The notes under the pieces were generated by a model, which saw nothing but the letters and a program-made list of their open reading frames with translations, made no database searches and was not told the origin of the DNA. From the NCBI GenBank assembly GCA_009840945.1, contig VXMU01000008.1:1-40352 (forward strand): 40,352 nt of DNA, written 5' to 3'. The DNA comes from Chloroflexota bacterium. GTDB taxonomy: Bacteria; Chloroflexota; Dehalococcoidia; UBA2979. Of this stretch, positions 8,445-16,575 are shown one piece after another. The position numbers and the translations under genes were made by a program. Each line of letters begins with the position of its first letter. The first letter of the stretch is position 1.

Positions 8445-10085
8445 TCAAGCTGCGCCCTCCCGGAGGTCGCGAGCCTCCAGCAGCCGCTCGGCCGTCTCGC
8501 GGGCTCCCTCGATGTCCTCGACGAAGTGGTCTTCGGGCACGTGCTGCAGCACGTTGAGGGCGTGGAGCGTGGTGGCCGGAAGGCCCTCCAATCCCATCAC
8601 GATGCAGTCCGTGTCCTCGGCGATGGCCGTCTCGATCATGTTCTCGACCACCAGCGCGGCGCTGTCGTCCACGTAGACCGTGTCGGTGAAGTCCAGGATC
8701 ACGACCTCGTGGTCGCGGATGTCGGCTCCGATCGTGCTGATCAGCTCGCTGGACGAGGCGACCGAGAAGGTGCCGCGCAGGGCCACCAGCCCGACGCGCG
8801 CCGAGAAGGCGTCCGCCTCGGCCTCGGTCCCCCAGCTTCGCAGGAAGGTCTGGTCCAGCAGCGGGACGGACACCACGCTGTCGAGCTGCAGACGCTCCAG
8901 CGATCGCGCGCTGGCCATGCCGGCGGCGATCAGGCCGATCGCCACCGCCGTCACCAGGTCGAGGAACACGGTCAGCCCGAGGGTGATGAACATCACCAGC
9001 AAGTGCTCGCGCTGCACGCGGTGGATCCGCGTGAGGAAGCGCCAATCGATGATGTCCCACCCCACTTTCATGAGGATGCCTGCCAGCGCGGCATGCGGGA
9101 TCGACTCGACGTACCGTCCCAGCCCGAGCACCAGCGCCAGCAGGATCGCCGCCCGGAGGACACCCGAGATCTGGGTCTGCCCGCCGGCGCGGATGTTCAC
9201 CACCGTGCCCATCGTCGCGCCCGCGCCCGGCGTGGCGCCGATGAGGCCGGCGATGGTGTTCCCGATGCCCTGTCCGACCAGCTCGCGGTTCGGGTTGTGG
9301 CGCGTGCGCGTCATCGCGTCGGCGACGAGCGAGGTGAGGAGGCTGTCGATCGAGCCCAGCAGCGCGAGGATCAGCGCCGGCTCCACCGACCGGGCGAGCA
9401 ACCCCGGCGCGAGCTCGGGCAGGTGCAGGCTCGGGAGGCCCGTGGGCACCTCGCCGATCACCGGGGTGTCGCTCAGCCACAGCAGGCTGAGCATCGTCCC
9501 GGCGATGAGCGCGGCGAGGGCCGGCGGCAGGTACTTGCGGAGGTACGCAGGCCACAGGATACCCACGGCGAGCGTCACCAGGGCAATGGTCAGCGCGTGG
9601 TAGTTGAGGTCCGCGACCGTCTCCGGCCACGCGCGGATCGCCTCGATCGGACCGCCGGTGCGGACGGGCGCGCCCATGAACGGGACGGTCTGCAGCAGGA
9701 TGATGATCACACCGATCCCCGACATGAAACCGGAGACCACCGAGTACGGCGTGTAGGCCACGAACCGGCCGATGCGCATCACGCCGAGGCCGATCTGGAT
9801 CAGCCCGGCCATGATCACGATGGTGAACGCCTCGGCCAGGCTCTCGGCGTGCGTGGTGACGATCACCGCCATCGCCACGGCCATCGGGCCCGTGGGGCCC
9901 GAGATCTGCGACTTCGTGCCGCCGAACACCGCGGCGAAGAACCCGACGGCGATCGCGCCGTAGATCCCGGCGACGGCTCCGAGCCCCGAGGCTTCGCCGA
10001 ACGCAAGCCCGACGGGAAGCCCGACTACGGCCGCGGTGACGCCGCCAAACAGGTCTCCGCGAAGTGCCTGCGGGCTATAGGACAT
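8445..10085 (-). CDS. SulP-family anion transporter with C-terminal STAS domain
   Basis: This 546-residue protein has the SLC26/SulP architecture. A GDLFGGVTAAVVGLPVGLAFG block near residues 9-29 begins a core of roughly 12-14 helices. The conserved ISGPTGPMAVAMAV motif falls within the first 100 residues. A cytoplasmic STAS domain occupies about residues 425-540. Family members move sulfate, bicarbonate or other anions; the ion here is unknown. The ATG at 10085 is preferred because the upstream extension is not membrane-like, and GGGAGAG lies about ten bases before it. The gene is transcribed away from a free-standing STAS regulator (10447). That adjacency is notable but does not prove interaction. 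Confidence 0.92.
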   Translation of the reverse strand: MSYSPQALRGDLFGGVTAAVVGLPVGLAFGEASGLGAVAGIYGAIAVGFFAAVFGGTKSQISGPTGPMAVAMAVIVTTHAESLAEAFTIVIMAGLIQIGLGVMRIGRFVAYTPYSVVSGFMSGIGVIIILLQTVPFMGAPVRTGGPIEAIRAWPETVADLNYHALTIALVTLAVGILWPAYLRKYLPPALAALIAGTMLSLLWLSDTPVIGEVPTGLPSLHLPELAPGLLARSVEPALILALLGSIDSLLTSLVADAMTRTRHNPNRELVGQGIGNTIAGLIGATPGAGATMGTVVNIRAGGQTQISGVLRAAILLALVLGLGRYVESIPHAALAGILMKVGWDIIDWRFLTRIHRVQREHLLVMFITLGLTVFLDLVTAVAIGLIAAGMASARSLERLQLDSVVSVPLLDQTFLRSWGTEAEADAFSARVGLVALRGTFSVASSSELISTIGADIRDHEVVILDFTDTVYVDDSAALVVENMIETAIAEDTDCIVMGLEGLPATTLHALNVLQHVPEDHFVEDIEGARETAERLLEARDLREGAA

Positions 10086-10446
10086 ATGTCGGTGGCTCTC
10101 CCGGCTCGGCCGATTCGCCTGGCAATGATCCAGGGCCAGTGGCTGCAAACGTGGGCCACCGGACCGCTGCACGGCCGCCCGCGGGGTGCCCCGGCAGCGT
10201 GCCGAGCCTTGGCGAGTGTCGCGTGCCGGATAATACAGGTTCGCCTGACAGCGTGTGGAAGAACCTTCGGCACGTTGCGCGAAGCCGGGCTATGATACGG
10301 ACGATCGCACGGGCCGAGGCGGCCTCTCCGAACCCGGTGGGGACCGGGATCCGCACGCAGCGCGAAGAGACGCCCGGGCTTGGTGCGCTCCAACGACCGT
10401 GTAGTACGATGCTCCGAGTGCCGAGCTAGGTTCAGGAGACGGGCTA
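10086..10446. promoter_or_regulatory. 361-bp divergent intergenic region between sulP (-) and the partner-switch operon (+)
   Basis: I see no credible gene in this stretch; the short open frames have arginine/proline-rich GC-shadow composition. For the minus strand there is a TATTAT (-10-like, 10235-10230), which would leave a leader of about 140 nt before sulP. For the plus strand, TACGAT at 10405-10410 with TTGGTG at 10380-10385 (19-bp spacing) is a weak promoter candidate. AGGAGA at 10433-10438 is the ribosome site of the first operon gene. A small hairpin CCCGGT-GGGG-ACCGGG occupies 10333-10348. The length suggests regulated divergent promoters, but no operator can be named. Confidence 0.4.
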
Positions 10447-10785
10447 ATGGAAATCAGCACCGAGAGAGATGGTGGGACTGTCGTCGCGACGCCAGCAGGG
10501 CGCCTGGACGGGTCCAACGCCCGTGAGTTCCAGGACGCGCTCGACGCGGTCGTCCAGGACACCGAGCGAGCCCTCATCCTGGATTTCGAGCAGGTCTCCT
10601 ACATCAGCAGCGCCGGTCTCCGCGTCCTGCTCGTCACCGCGAAGGCCCTCCAGGGCAACGGCGCCGAGCTCGCGCTCTGCTCCCTCGACGACCCGATTCG
10701 CGAGGTCTTCGGGATCAGCGGCTTCGACAGCATCATCCCGATTCACGCGTCCCGCGCGGACGCGCTGGCCTCAGTGAAGGGGTAG
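10447..10785 (+). CDS. STAS-domain anti-sigma factor antagonist (RsbV/SpoIIAA family)
   Basis: This is a 112-residue single STAS domain. In partner switching, the unphosphorylated antagonist binds the anti-sigma kinase and frees the sigma factor or other target. The phospho-acceptor loop reads YISSAGLRVLL at residues 52-62. By alignment with RsbV Ser56, S55 is the likely acceptor, with S54 as an alternative. The cognate kinase (11984) and phosphatase (10834) follow in the same operon, which makes the role secure even though the final target is unknown. The ATG at 10447 has AGGAGA nine bases upstream. A 48-bp gap separates it from the phosphatase gene. Confidence 0.92.
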   Translation: MEISTERDGGTVVATPAGRLDGSNAREFQDALDAVVQDTERALILDFEQVSYISSAGLRVLLVTAKALQGNGAELALCSLDDPIREVFGISGFDSIIPIHASRADALASVKG

Positions 10786-10833
10786 CCCGCAGCCCATTGG
10801 CCCGGTGGCCGTCCGTTCCTCGAGGCGAGGCCG

Positions 10834-11982
10834 ATGACGTACAAGATTCTGGTTGTCGACGACGAACCCGACCTCGAACCGCTCATGCTCCAGCGGATGC
10901 GGCGCCAGATCCGCTCCGGACGCTTCGAGTTCGTCTTCGCGGGTAACGGCGTGGAGGCGCTCGAAAAGCTCGCGGCCGACTCCACCATCGACATGGTCCT
11001 CTCCGACATCAACATGCCGCAGATGGACGGCCTGACCCTCCTCGAGCAGATCCCGGACGTCAACCCGAACCTCCGCGCCGTCATCATCTCCGCCTACGGC
11101 GACATGCAGAACATCCGCACCGCGATGAACCGCGGCGCCTTCGACTTCGTCACCAAGCCCGTCGACTTCGATGACCTCCAGGTCACGGTGGACCGCACCC
11201 TCGCGCACATCGAGGAGTGGCGCGCGGCTCTCGACAGCCGCGACAAGCTGGTCGCGCTCCAGAACGAGCTCGACGTCGCCAGCAAGATGCAGCAGTCCAT
11301 CCTCCCGACGAGCTTCCCCAAGACCTCGGACTACGAGACGTTCGGGACCATGCATCCCGCGCTCGACGTGGGCGGGGACTTCTACGACGTCGTCCGCCTG
11401 CCGGACCAGCACATCGGGCTCGCCATCGCCGACGTCTCCGGCAAGGGCGTGCCCGCGGCGCTCTTCATGATGTCGAGCCGGACCCTGCTCAAGGGCACGG
11501 CGATCAGCTTCGACGATCCGGGGCAGGTGCTGTCGGAGGTCAACTCGCTCCTGCAGGAGGACGACACCGACGGCATGTTCGTGACCATGCTCTACGCGGT
11601 CTACAACGCCGCGACGGGCGAGTTCACCTACGCGAGCGGCGGCCATGACGCACCGCTGCTGGTCCAGCCCGACGGCTCGTCCACCCTCCTGCCGCTCACG
11701 GGCGGCATCGCCCTGGGCGTACTCCCGGGCCATGACTACAAGCAGACGAGCCACGTCCTCCAGCCGGGCGAGACCATCGTGCTCTACACCGACGGCGTCA
11801 CGGAGGCGATGAACGCGGACGGCGAGCTCTTCGGGATCGAGGGGCTGCGCGAGTACTTCGCGAACAAGCCGCCGGTGGACTCGGAGGGCACCAGCCAGCA
11901 GGTCATGCAGGCCGTGGCCGACTTCGCCGGAGATGCTCCCCAGAGCGACGACATCACATGTCTGACGCTCCAGAGGAACTAA
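10834..11982 (+). CDS. Response regulator with PP2C-type serine phosphatase output (RsbU-like)
   Basis: This 382-residue protein fuses an N-terminal receiver domain (about 1-122) to an RsbU/SpoIIE-type PP2C phosphatase (about 165-380). The receiver has the acidic pocket DDE near residue 10, phospho-acceptor D58 in SDINMP, S86 and K108 in TKP. A coiled-coil linker at about 123-158 ends in the KMQQSILP motif usual for RsbU-like proteins. The phosphatase carries metal-binding aspartates D182 in GGDFYD and D200 in ADVSGKG, plus YTDGVTEAMN and SDDITCLTL. It should dephosphorylate the STAS protein encoded upstream when its receiver is phosphorylated. The histidine kinase at 13676 is the probable donor. 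A GAGG site at 10827 precedes the ATG. Confidence 0.94.
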   Translation: MTYKILVVDDEPDLEPLMLQRMRRQIRSGRFEFVFAGNGVEALEKLAADSTIDMVLSDINMPQMDGLTLLEQIPDVNPNLRAVIISAYGDMQNIRTAMNRGAFDFVTKPVDFDDLQVTVDRTLAHIEEWRAALDSRDKLVALQNELDVASKMQQSILPTSFPKTSDYETFGTMHPALDVGGDFYDVVRLPDQHIGLAIADVSGKGVPAALFMMSSRTLLKGTAISFDDPGQVLSEVNSLLQEDDTDGMFVTMLYAVYNAATGEFTYASGGHDAPLLVQPDGSSTLLPLTGGIALGVLPGHDYKQTSHVLQPGETIVLYTDGVTEAMNADGELFGIEGLREYFANKPPVDSEGTSQQVMQAVADFAGDAPQSDDITCLTLQRN

Positions 11983-11983
11983 C

Positions 11984-12403
11984 GTGGCGACCTCGATGTC
12001 CCTCACGGTCCGGACCGCGCGCGACGAACTCGAACGCATCAACGCCGCCGTCGACAGCCTCGCCGAGCAGGACGACTGGCCGCCGGACCTGGTCTTCCGC
12101 GTCCGCCTCGTGCTCGAGGAGTGGAACCTCAACGTCATGGACTACGGGCACGACGACGACACGCACGAGATCGACATCGCGATGACGTGCGACGACGACG
12201 CGGTCACCATCGAGATCATCGACGGCGGGAAGCCCTTCGACCCGCTGCACGACGCCCCCGCGCCCGACATCACCTCGGCGGTCGGTGAGCGCCGCGTGGG
12301 CGGACTCGGCGTGCACTTCATGCGCGAGCTGATGGACGAAGTGCGTTACAAGCGCGAGTCGGGCAAGAATCACCTGAAGCTGGTCACACGCAAGGCCAGA
12401 TGA
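11984..12403 (+). CDS. Anti-sigma factor / serine kinase (RsbW-like HATPase)
   Basis: This 139-residue GHKL ATPase of the HATPase_c_2 type is the kinase that phosphorylates and is captured by the STAS antagonist. Visible ATP-site motifs are the N box around EEWNLNVMDYGH (residues 45-56), the G1 box IIDGGKPFDP (78-87) and the G2 box GGLGVHFMRELMDEV (106-120). The GTG start at 11984 lies one base after the phosphatase stop codon, and the end overlaps the next gene by 4 bp (ATGA). Translation is therefore probably coupled across the whole signalling unit. No sigma factor gene lies in the cluster. The client could be a distant sigma factor or a non-sigma target, as in some proteobacterial Hsb-type switches. 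Confidence 0.9.
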   Translation: MATSMSLTVRTARDELERINAAVDSLAEQDDWPPDLVFRVRLVLEEWNLNVMDYGHDDDTHEIDIAMTCDDDAVTIEIIDGGKPFDPLHDAPAPDITSAVGERRVGGLGVHFMRELMDEVRYKRESGKNHLKLVTRKAR

Positions 12404-13671
12404 CCCGCCAGCCCCTCGCACGATTCCTTCGGGTGGCCGCGGTATCGCTGGTCGCCGCCTCGGCATTGCTGTTCGCCGTCGCATGCACCACGGACGACCC
12501 CGAACCCGGCGCCGGCGCGGTCGAGACGGCCACGCCGCCGCCCACCGCGACGCCGGACACCGGCACCGCCGGCGTCTCGGCCGACACCATCCTCTTCGGC
12601 CAGTCCGCGGCGTTCGAGGGTCCGGCCGCGGAGCTCGGGCGGAGCATGCGGCTCGGCATCCTCGCCGCGTTCCAGGAGGTCAACGACGCCGGTGGCGTGA
12701 ACGGGCGGCGTCTGGAGCTCGTCTCCATGAACGACTCCTACGAACCCGAAGCGGCCGTCGCCAACACGCAGCAGCTGATCGAGGAAGAGGGAGTGTTCGC
12801 GCTCATCGGGGCGGTGGGCACGCCGACCTCGCGCTCGGCCACACCCATCGCGGCCGCGGCCGGGGTCCCGTACATCGCGCCGTTCACCGGCGCGGCGTTC
12901 CTGCGAGACCCGTCGTGGGACAACATCATCAACCTGCGCGCCTCCTACAACCAGGAGACCGAGGAGATGATCGACCGCCTGATCCGGGACCTGGACATCA
13001 CCAGCGTCGGCATCATGTACCAGGACGACTCCTACGGCCGCGCCGGCTATGGCGGGGTCATCGCGGCGCTCGACCGCCGCGGCCTCGGGCCGAGTTCGAT
13101 CGGCATCTACACCCGCAACACCACGGCGGTGAAGACCGCCCTGCTGGACCTGCGCGAGGGCAATCCGGAGGCCGTGATCCAGATCGGCGCGTACGAGCCC
13201 GTGGCGGAGATGATCCTGTGGGCGCGGCGGGTCGAGTGGGATCCCATTTTCATGAACGTCTCGTTCGTCGGCAGCAACGCCCTCGCGCGGGCCCTCGGCT
13301 ACCGGGGCGTCGGCGTCTTCGTCACGCAGGTCGTCCCGTTCCCGTGGGACGACACGCAGCCGGTGGTCGCCGCCTACCAGCGCGCGCTCAAGGCCCACGA
13401 CCCCGAGGCGGAGCCGGGATTCGTCTCGCTCGAGGGCTACCTCGCGGGGCGCCTCGCCATCATCGGGATCGAACGCTGCGGGGCCGAAGTCACCCGTTCG
13501 TGCTTCCTCGACAGCATCCTTGGGGCCAATGAGCTTGATATCGACGGATTCCCCCTGTCCTTCGGTGACGGCGACAATCAGGGCTCCGACGCAGTGTTCC
13601 CGACGGTGATCGGCTTCGACGGGCGCTACTATCAGGTGCAGACACTGCGCGGTCTCGGGGCTCCGGAGTAG
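12400..13671 (+). CDS. ABC-type amino acid/amide substrate-binding lipoprotein (LivK-like)
   Basis: This is a 423-residue periplasmic-binding-protein type I fold (Peripla_BP_6). The signal sequence (residues 1-28) ends in a lipobox with C29 in LFAVAC. A proline/threonine-rich linker (about 30-58) leads to the two-lobed domain from about 62. Blocks such as EVNDAGGVNGRRLELV, IGAVGTPTSRSATPIA and MYQDDSYGRAGYGG are typical of branched-chain amino acid or amide receptors. No permease or ATPase gene is nearby. Its ATG overlaps the kinase stop by 4 bp, and the histidine kinase starts 4 bp after its end. It therefore probably acts as a ligand receptor for the kinase rather than in transport. The ligand is unknown. 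Confidence 0.9.
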   Translation: MTRQPLARFLRVAAVSLVAASALLFAVACTTDDPEPGAGAVETATPPPTATPDTGTAGVSADTILFGQSAAFEGPAAELGRSMRLGILAAFQEVNDAGGVNGRRLELVSMNDSYEPEAAVANTQQLIEEEGVFALIGAVGTPTSRSATPIAAAAGVPYIAPFTGAAFLRDPSWDNIINLRASYNQETEEMIDRLIRDLDITSVGIMYQDDSYGRAGYGGVIAALDRRGLGPSSIGIYTRNTTAVKTALLDLREGNPEAVIQIGAYEPVAEMILWARRVEWDPIFMNVSFVGSNALARALGYRGVGVFVTQVVPFPWDDTQPVVAAYQRALKAHDPEAEPGFVSLEGYLAGRLAIIGIERCGAEVTRSCFLDSILGANELDIDGFPLSFGDGDNQGSDAVFPTVIGFDGRYYQVQTLRGLGAPE

Positions 13672-13675
13672 CGAT

Positions 13676-15850
13676 ATGACGTACCTCAGGCGACTGCTTG
13701 CCAGCAGACAGCGAATCTCGACCCAGCTCTACCTCGCGTTCGCGGGAGCGGTGCTGCTGACCCTCGCGGCGACCCTCGTCGGCTGGTTCTCCTTCAACCG
13801 GGTGGGCGAAGTGCAGGACAACGTGAACGAGGGGCGGGTGCCGGAGATGGCCGCCGCGTTCGGCGCCGCCCGCCACAGCGGTGTGCTCGTCGCCGCCGCC
13901 CCCAACCTCACCGTCGCCGCAACGCCCGAGGAGTTCTCCCAGGTGAGCCGCGAGATCGACCTCGCCTACGAGGCGTTCGCGGAGCAGGTGGCGGAGCTGG
14001 AGGGCACGACGAGTGACCCCACCCGCGTGGCGAACATCCGCACCCACGCCGACACGCTCATCGCCAACATCGAGTCGCTGGAGAACGAGACCGCGGGGGT
14101 CTTCGCGCTCCGCGCGAAACGCGAGGTGCTGGAAGCGGAGCTGGCGAACGTGCGCGCCGAGCTCGGGATCGCGCTCGCGCCGGCGATCGACAACCAGCTC
14201 TTCTACATCCTCACCGGCTACCGCGTGCTCGCCGACGATCCGGCCGAGCGCGACATCCACTTCTCGGAGGCCGAACTCATCCAGTACCGGCGGCTGTCGG
14301 AGCTCCACGGCGACGTGAACATCGCCACGGAGCTGCTCGCGAACGCCTTCACGCTCTCCGACCCCTCGCTGATCGAGCCGCTGCGCGAGCGCTTCGAGGC
14401 CACCATCACGCGCATCAACCGCAACCTGCCCCCGCTCGAGGGCACCGCGTTCCACTACGAGTCGGCCGCCGCGTTCGAGCGGCTGGTCGAGCTCGAATCG
14501 GGTGACGACAGCGTCTTCGACCTCTTCGCATCGGAGCTGACCATCACGATGCGCCAGGAGGAGCTGCTCAGCCAGAACCGCGACGTGTCCCTCGCGCTGA
14601 ACTCGGAGGTGACGGCGCTCATCACCGACGCACAGTCAGGCGTCCAGGTGGCCACGCAGAACTCATCTCAAGCGATGCAGACCGGCCTGATCCTGCTGCT
14701 CGCCATCAGCGCGCTCAGCGTCGCCAGCACGGTCTTGATCGTCGTGGTGTTCGTGCGCCGCGTGCTCCTCCAGCGCATCGGTATGGTCTCCGACTGGATG
14801 CGCAGCATGGCGGGCGGCGACCTCGAGACGACCGTCGACGTCGGCGGCCAGGACGAGGTCGCCGAGATGGCGGCGGCGCTCGAGGTCTTCCGCCGCCACG
14901 CGCTGGAAGTGCAGCGCCTCAACCTCGTCGAGCAGCTCGCCGAGGAGTTGCAGGGCAAGAACGACGAGCTCGAGTCCGTGCTCGCCCAGCTGCAGACCGC
15001 GCAGGACCAGATCGTCATGCGCGAGAAGCTGGCCGCGCTCGGTGAGCTGACGGCGGGCGTGGCGCACGAGATCCGCAACCCGCTCAACTTCGTGAAGAAC
15101 TTCTCCGAGGCCTCCGGCGACCTCGTCGAGGAGCTCAAGGAGATCCTCGAGGAGGAGGGCGTCGAACTCAGCGAGGAGCAGCGCGGGTACGTCGACGACA
15201 TCACGGGAGACCTCGTGAGCAACGTGGAGCGCATCCGCTCCCACGGCGAGCGCGCCGACCGTATCGTCAGCGACATGCTGCAGATGGGTCGGGGTGGCCA
15301 GGAGCTCCTCCCCACGGACATCAACGCCCTGCTGGAGGAGCACGCGCGGCTCGCCTACCACAGCGCGCGCGGCACGAACCAGGAGTTCCAGCTCGACATC
15401 AAGGAGGAGTTCGACCCCGAGGTCGGCGAACTCGAGGTCGTCCCGCAGGACCTCGGCCGCGTCTTCCTGAACATGGTCAACAACGCCGGCTACGCGGCGC
15501 ACGAGCGGCGCATGTCGATCGGGGACGGCAGCATCGGCATCGGGAAGTTCATGCCCACGCTCACGCTGCGCACGCAGCGCGACGGCGACATGGTGGAGAT
15601 CCGCATCATCGACAACGGCATCGGGATGGCGCCCGATGTGATCGAGAAGATCTTCAACCCGTTCTTCACCACCAAGCCCACCGACCAGGGCACCGGCCTT
15701 GGGCTCGCGATCTCGGCCGACATCATTCGCCGCCACGGCGGCAGCATCCGCGTCGAGTCGGAGCCGGGCGAGGGCACCTCGATGATCATTGACCTGCCGG
15801 TCGAGAGGCCCGCCGACGTCGCCGAGACGCCCGAGGAAGTCCCGGCCTGA
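13676..15850 (+). CDS. Membrane sensor histidine kinase with large extracytoplasmic sensor domain
   Basis: This is a 724-residue kinase. TM1 lies at about 18-40. A roughly 295-residue extracytoplasmic region is rich in long helical heptad-like stretches, and TM2 lies at about 337-361. A HAMP domain (about 362-415) and a coiled coil (about 420-450) follow. The HisKA phospho-acceptor is H464 in VAHEIRNPLNF. The ATPase has an N box near FLNMVNNAGYAA and G boxes DNGIGM, FTTKPTDQGTGLGLAIS. The helical sensor flanked by two TMs, next to a binding lipoprotein, recalls TorS/TorT. That comparison is inference. The product likely phosphorylates the receiver-phosphatase encoded at 10834. Confidence 0.93.
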   Translation: MTYLRRLLASRQRISTQLYLAFAGAVLLTLAATLVGWFSFNRVGEVQDNVNEGRVPEMAAAFGAARHSGVLVAAAPNLTVAATPEEFSQVSREIDLAYEAFAEQVAELEGTTSDPTRVANIRTHADTLIANIESLENETAGVFALRAKREVLEAELANVRAELGIALAPAIDNQLFYILTGYRVLADDPAERDIHFSEAELIQYRRLSELHGDVNIATELLANAFTLSDPSLIEPLRERFEATITRINRNLPPLEGTAFHYESAAAFERLVELESGDDSVFDLFASELTITMRQEELLSQNRDVSLALNSEVTALITDAQSGVQVATQNSSQAMQTGLILLLAISALSVASTVLIVVVFVRRVLLQRIGMVSDWMRSMAGGDLETTVDVGGQDEVAEMAAALEVFRRHALEVQRLNLVEQLAEELQGKNDELESVLAQLQTAQDQIVMREKLAALGELTAGVAHEIRNPLNFVKNFSEASGDLVEELKEILEEEGVELSEEQRGYVDDITGDLVSNVERIRSHGERADRIVSDMLQMGRGGQELLPTDINALLEEHARLAYHSARGTNQEFQLDIKEEFDPEVGELEVVPQDLGRVFLNMVNNAGYAAHERRMSIGDGSIGIGKFMPTLTLRTQRDGDMVEIRIIDNGIGMAPDVIEKIFNPFFTTKPTDQGTGLGLAISADIIRRHGGSIRVESEPGEGTSMIIDLPVERPADVAETPEEVPA

Positions 15851-16485
15851 CCTCCGCCGAGCCCACCGGGTCGCGCATCGTCGAGCTCGACTCGGAGCGA
15901 GGCGCGATCCGCTGCGCCTGGCATCCCGCGGCTGGCGCGACGGCCGCTGTCGTCATGGTCGGCGGCGGCGACGGCGGACTCGACGGCCCCGCGCACGCCC
16001 TCTACCCGGACCTCGCGGCCGAGCTCGCGGCACGGGGCATCGCGGCGCTCCGGCTCGACTTCCGCGTCCACGCCTTCCCCGGCCCCATGGGCGAGGGCGT
16101 GTACGACGTGCTGCGGGGCGTCGAGTTCCTCGCGGGCGAGGGCGCGGAGCGCGTCGGCCTGCTCGGCCACTCGTTCGGCGGGGCCGTGGTGATCGAGGCG
16201 GGCGTGCAGTCCGACCGCGTCGCGTCGGTGGCGACGCTCGCCACACAGACGGCGGGCGCGCAGCGCGTCGCCGAACTCGCACCGACGCCGCTGCTGCTGG
16301 TGCATGGTCTCGCCGACATCCGGCTGCCGCCGGACTGCTCGCGCCTGCTCCACGACCTCGCCGGCGAGCCGAAGCGCCTCGAACTCCTCGATGGCGCGAC
16401 GCACAGCCTGCGCCAGCGCCGCGAGGAGGTTCGTGGCCTCCTCCTCACCTGGTTCACGGACACCCTCGGCGCGCCGACGGACTGA
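15847..16485 (+). CDS. Alpha/beta hydrolase (dienelactone hydrolase-like), possible CTG start
   Basis: This is an alpha/beta hydrolase with nucleophile elbow GHSFGG (serine codon near 16171), an acid residue in LVHGLADIRLPP and a histidine in DGATHSLRQR. The first ATG in frame is at 15955, giving 176 residues. Translation upstream of it is clearly protein-like, with a first beta strand AAVVMVGGGDGG and a preceding RIVELDSERGAIRCAW. Starting at 15955 would cut off the first strand. The only plausible upstream initiator is CTG at 15847, which overlaps the kinase stop as CTGA. I give the long form (212 residues) but regard the start as uncertain. Its substrate, and any link to the signalling operon, are unknown. 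Confidence 0.7.
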   Translation: MTSAEPTGSRIVELDSERGAIRCAWHPAAGATAAVVMVGGGDGGLDGPAHALYPDLAAELAARGIAALRLDFRVHAFPGPMGEGVYDVLRGVEFLAGEGAERVGLLGHSFGGAVVIEAGVQSDRVASVATLATQTAGAQRVAELAPTPLLLVHGLADIRLPPDCSRLLHDLAGEPKRLELLDGATHSLRQRREEVRGLLLTWFTDTLGAPTD

Positions 16486-16520
16486 CCGCGGCCTTGAGGC
16501 CCGGAAGCGGCGGACACACG

Positions 16521-16548
16521 AGGGCCGCCGGCATCCGCCGGCGGCCCT
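16521..16548. terminator. Hairpin between convergent genes, likely bidirectional terminator
   Basis: A perfect 12-bp stem, AGGGCCGCCGGC (16521-16532) and its complement (16537-16548), encloses the loop ATCC. It lies 35 bp after the hydrolase stop (+) and 28 bp after the molybdopterin subunit stop (-). No long T run follows on either side. Confidence 0.7.
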
Positions 16549-16575
16549 GTGGGTTCTGGCGTCCGGCCGGGAGGT

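Noticed and set aside
8250-10295. Plus-strand open frame of about 680 codons
   Set aside because: It overlaps the SulP gene in antisense. Its composition is a GC shadow with repeated His/Arg/Asp and no recognisable motif.
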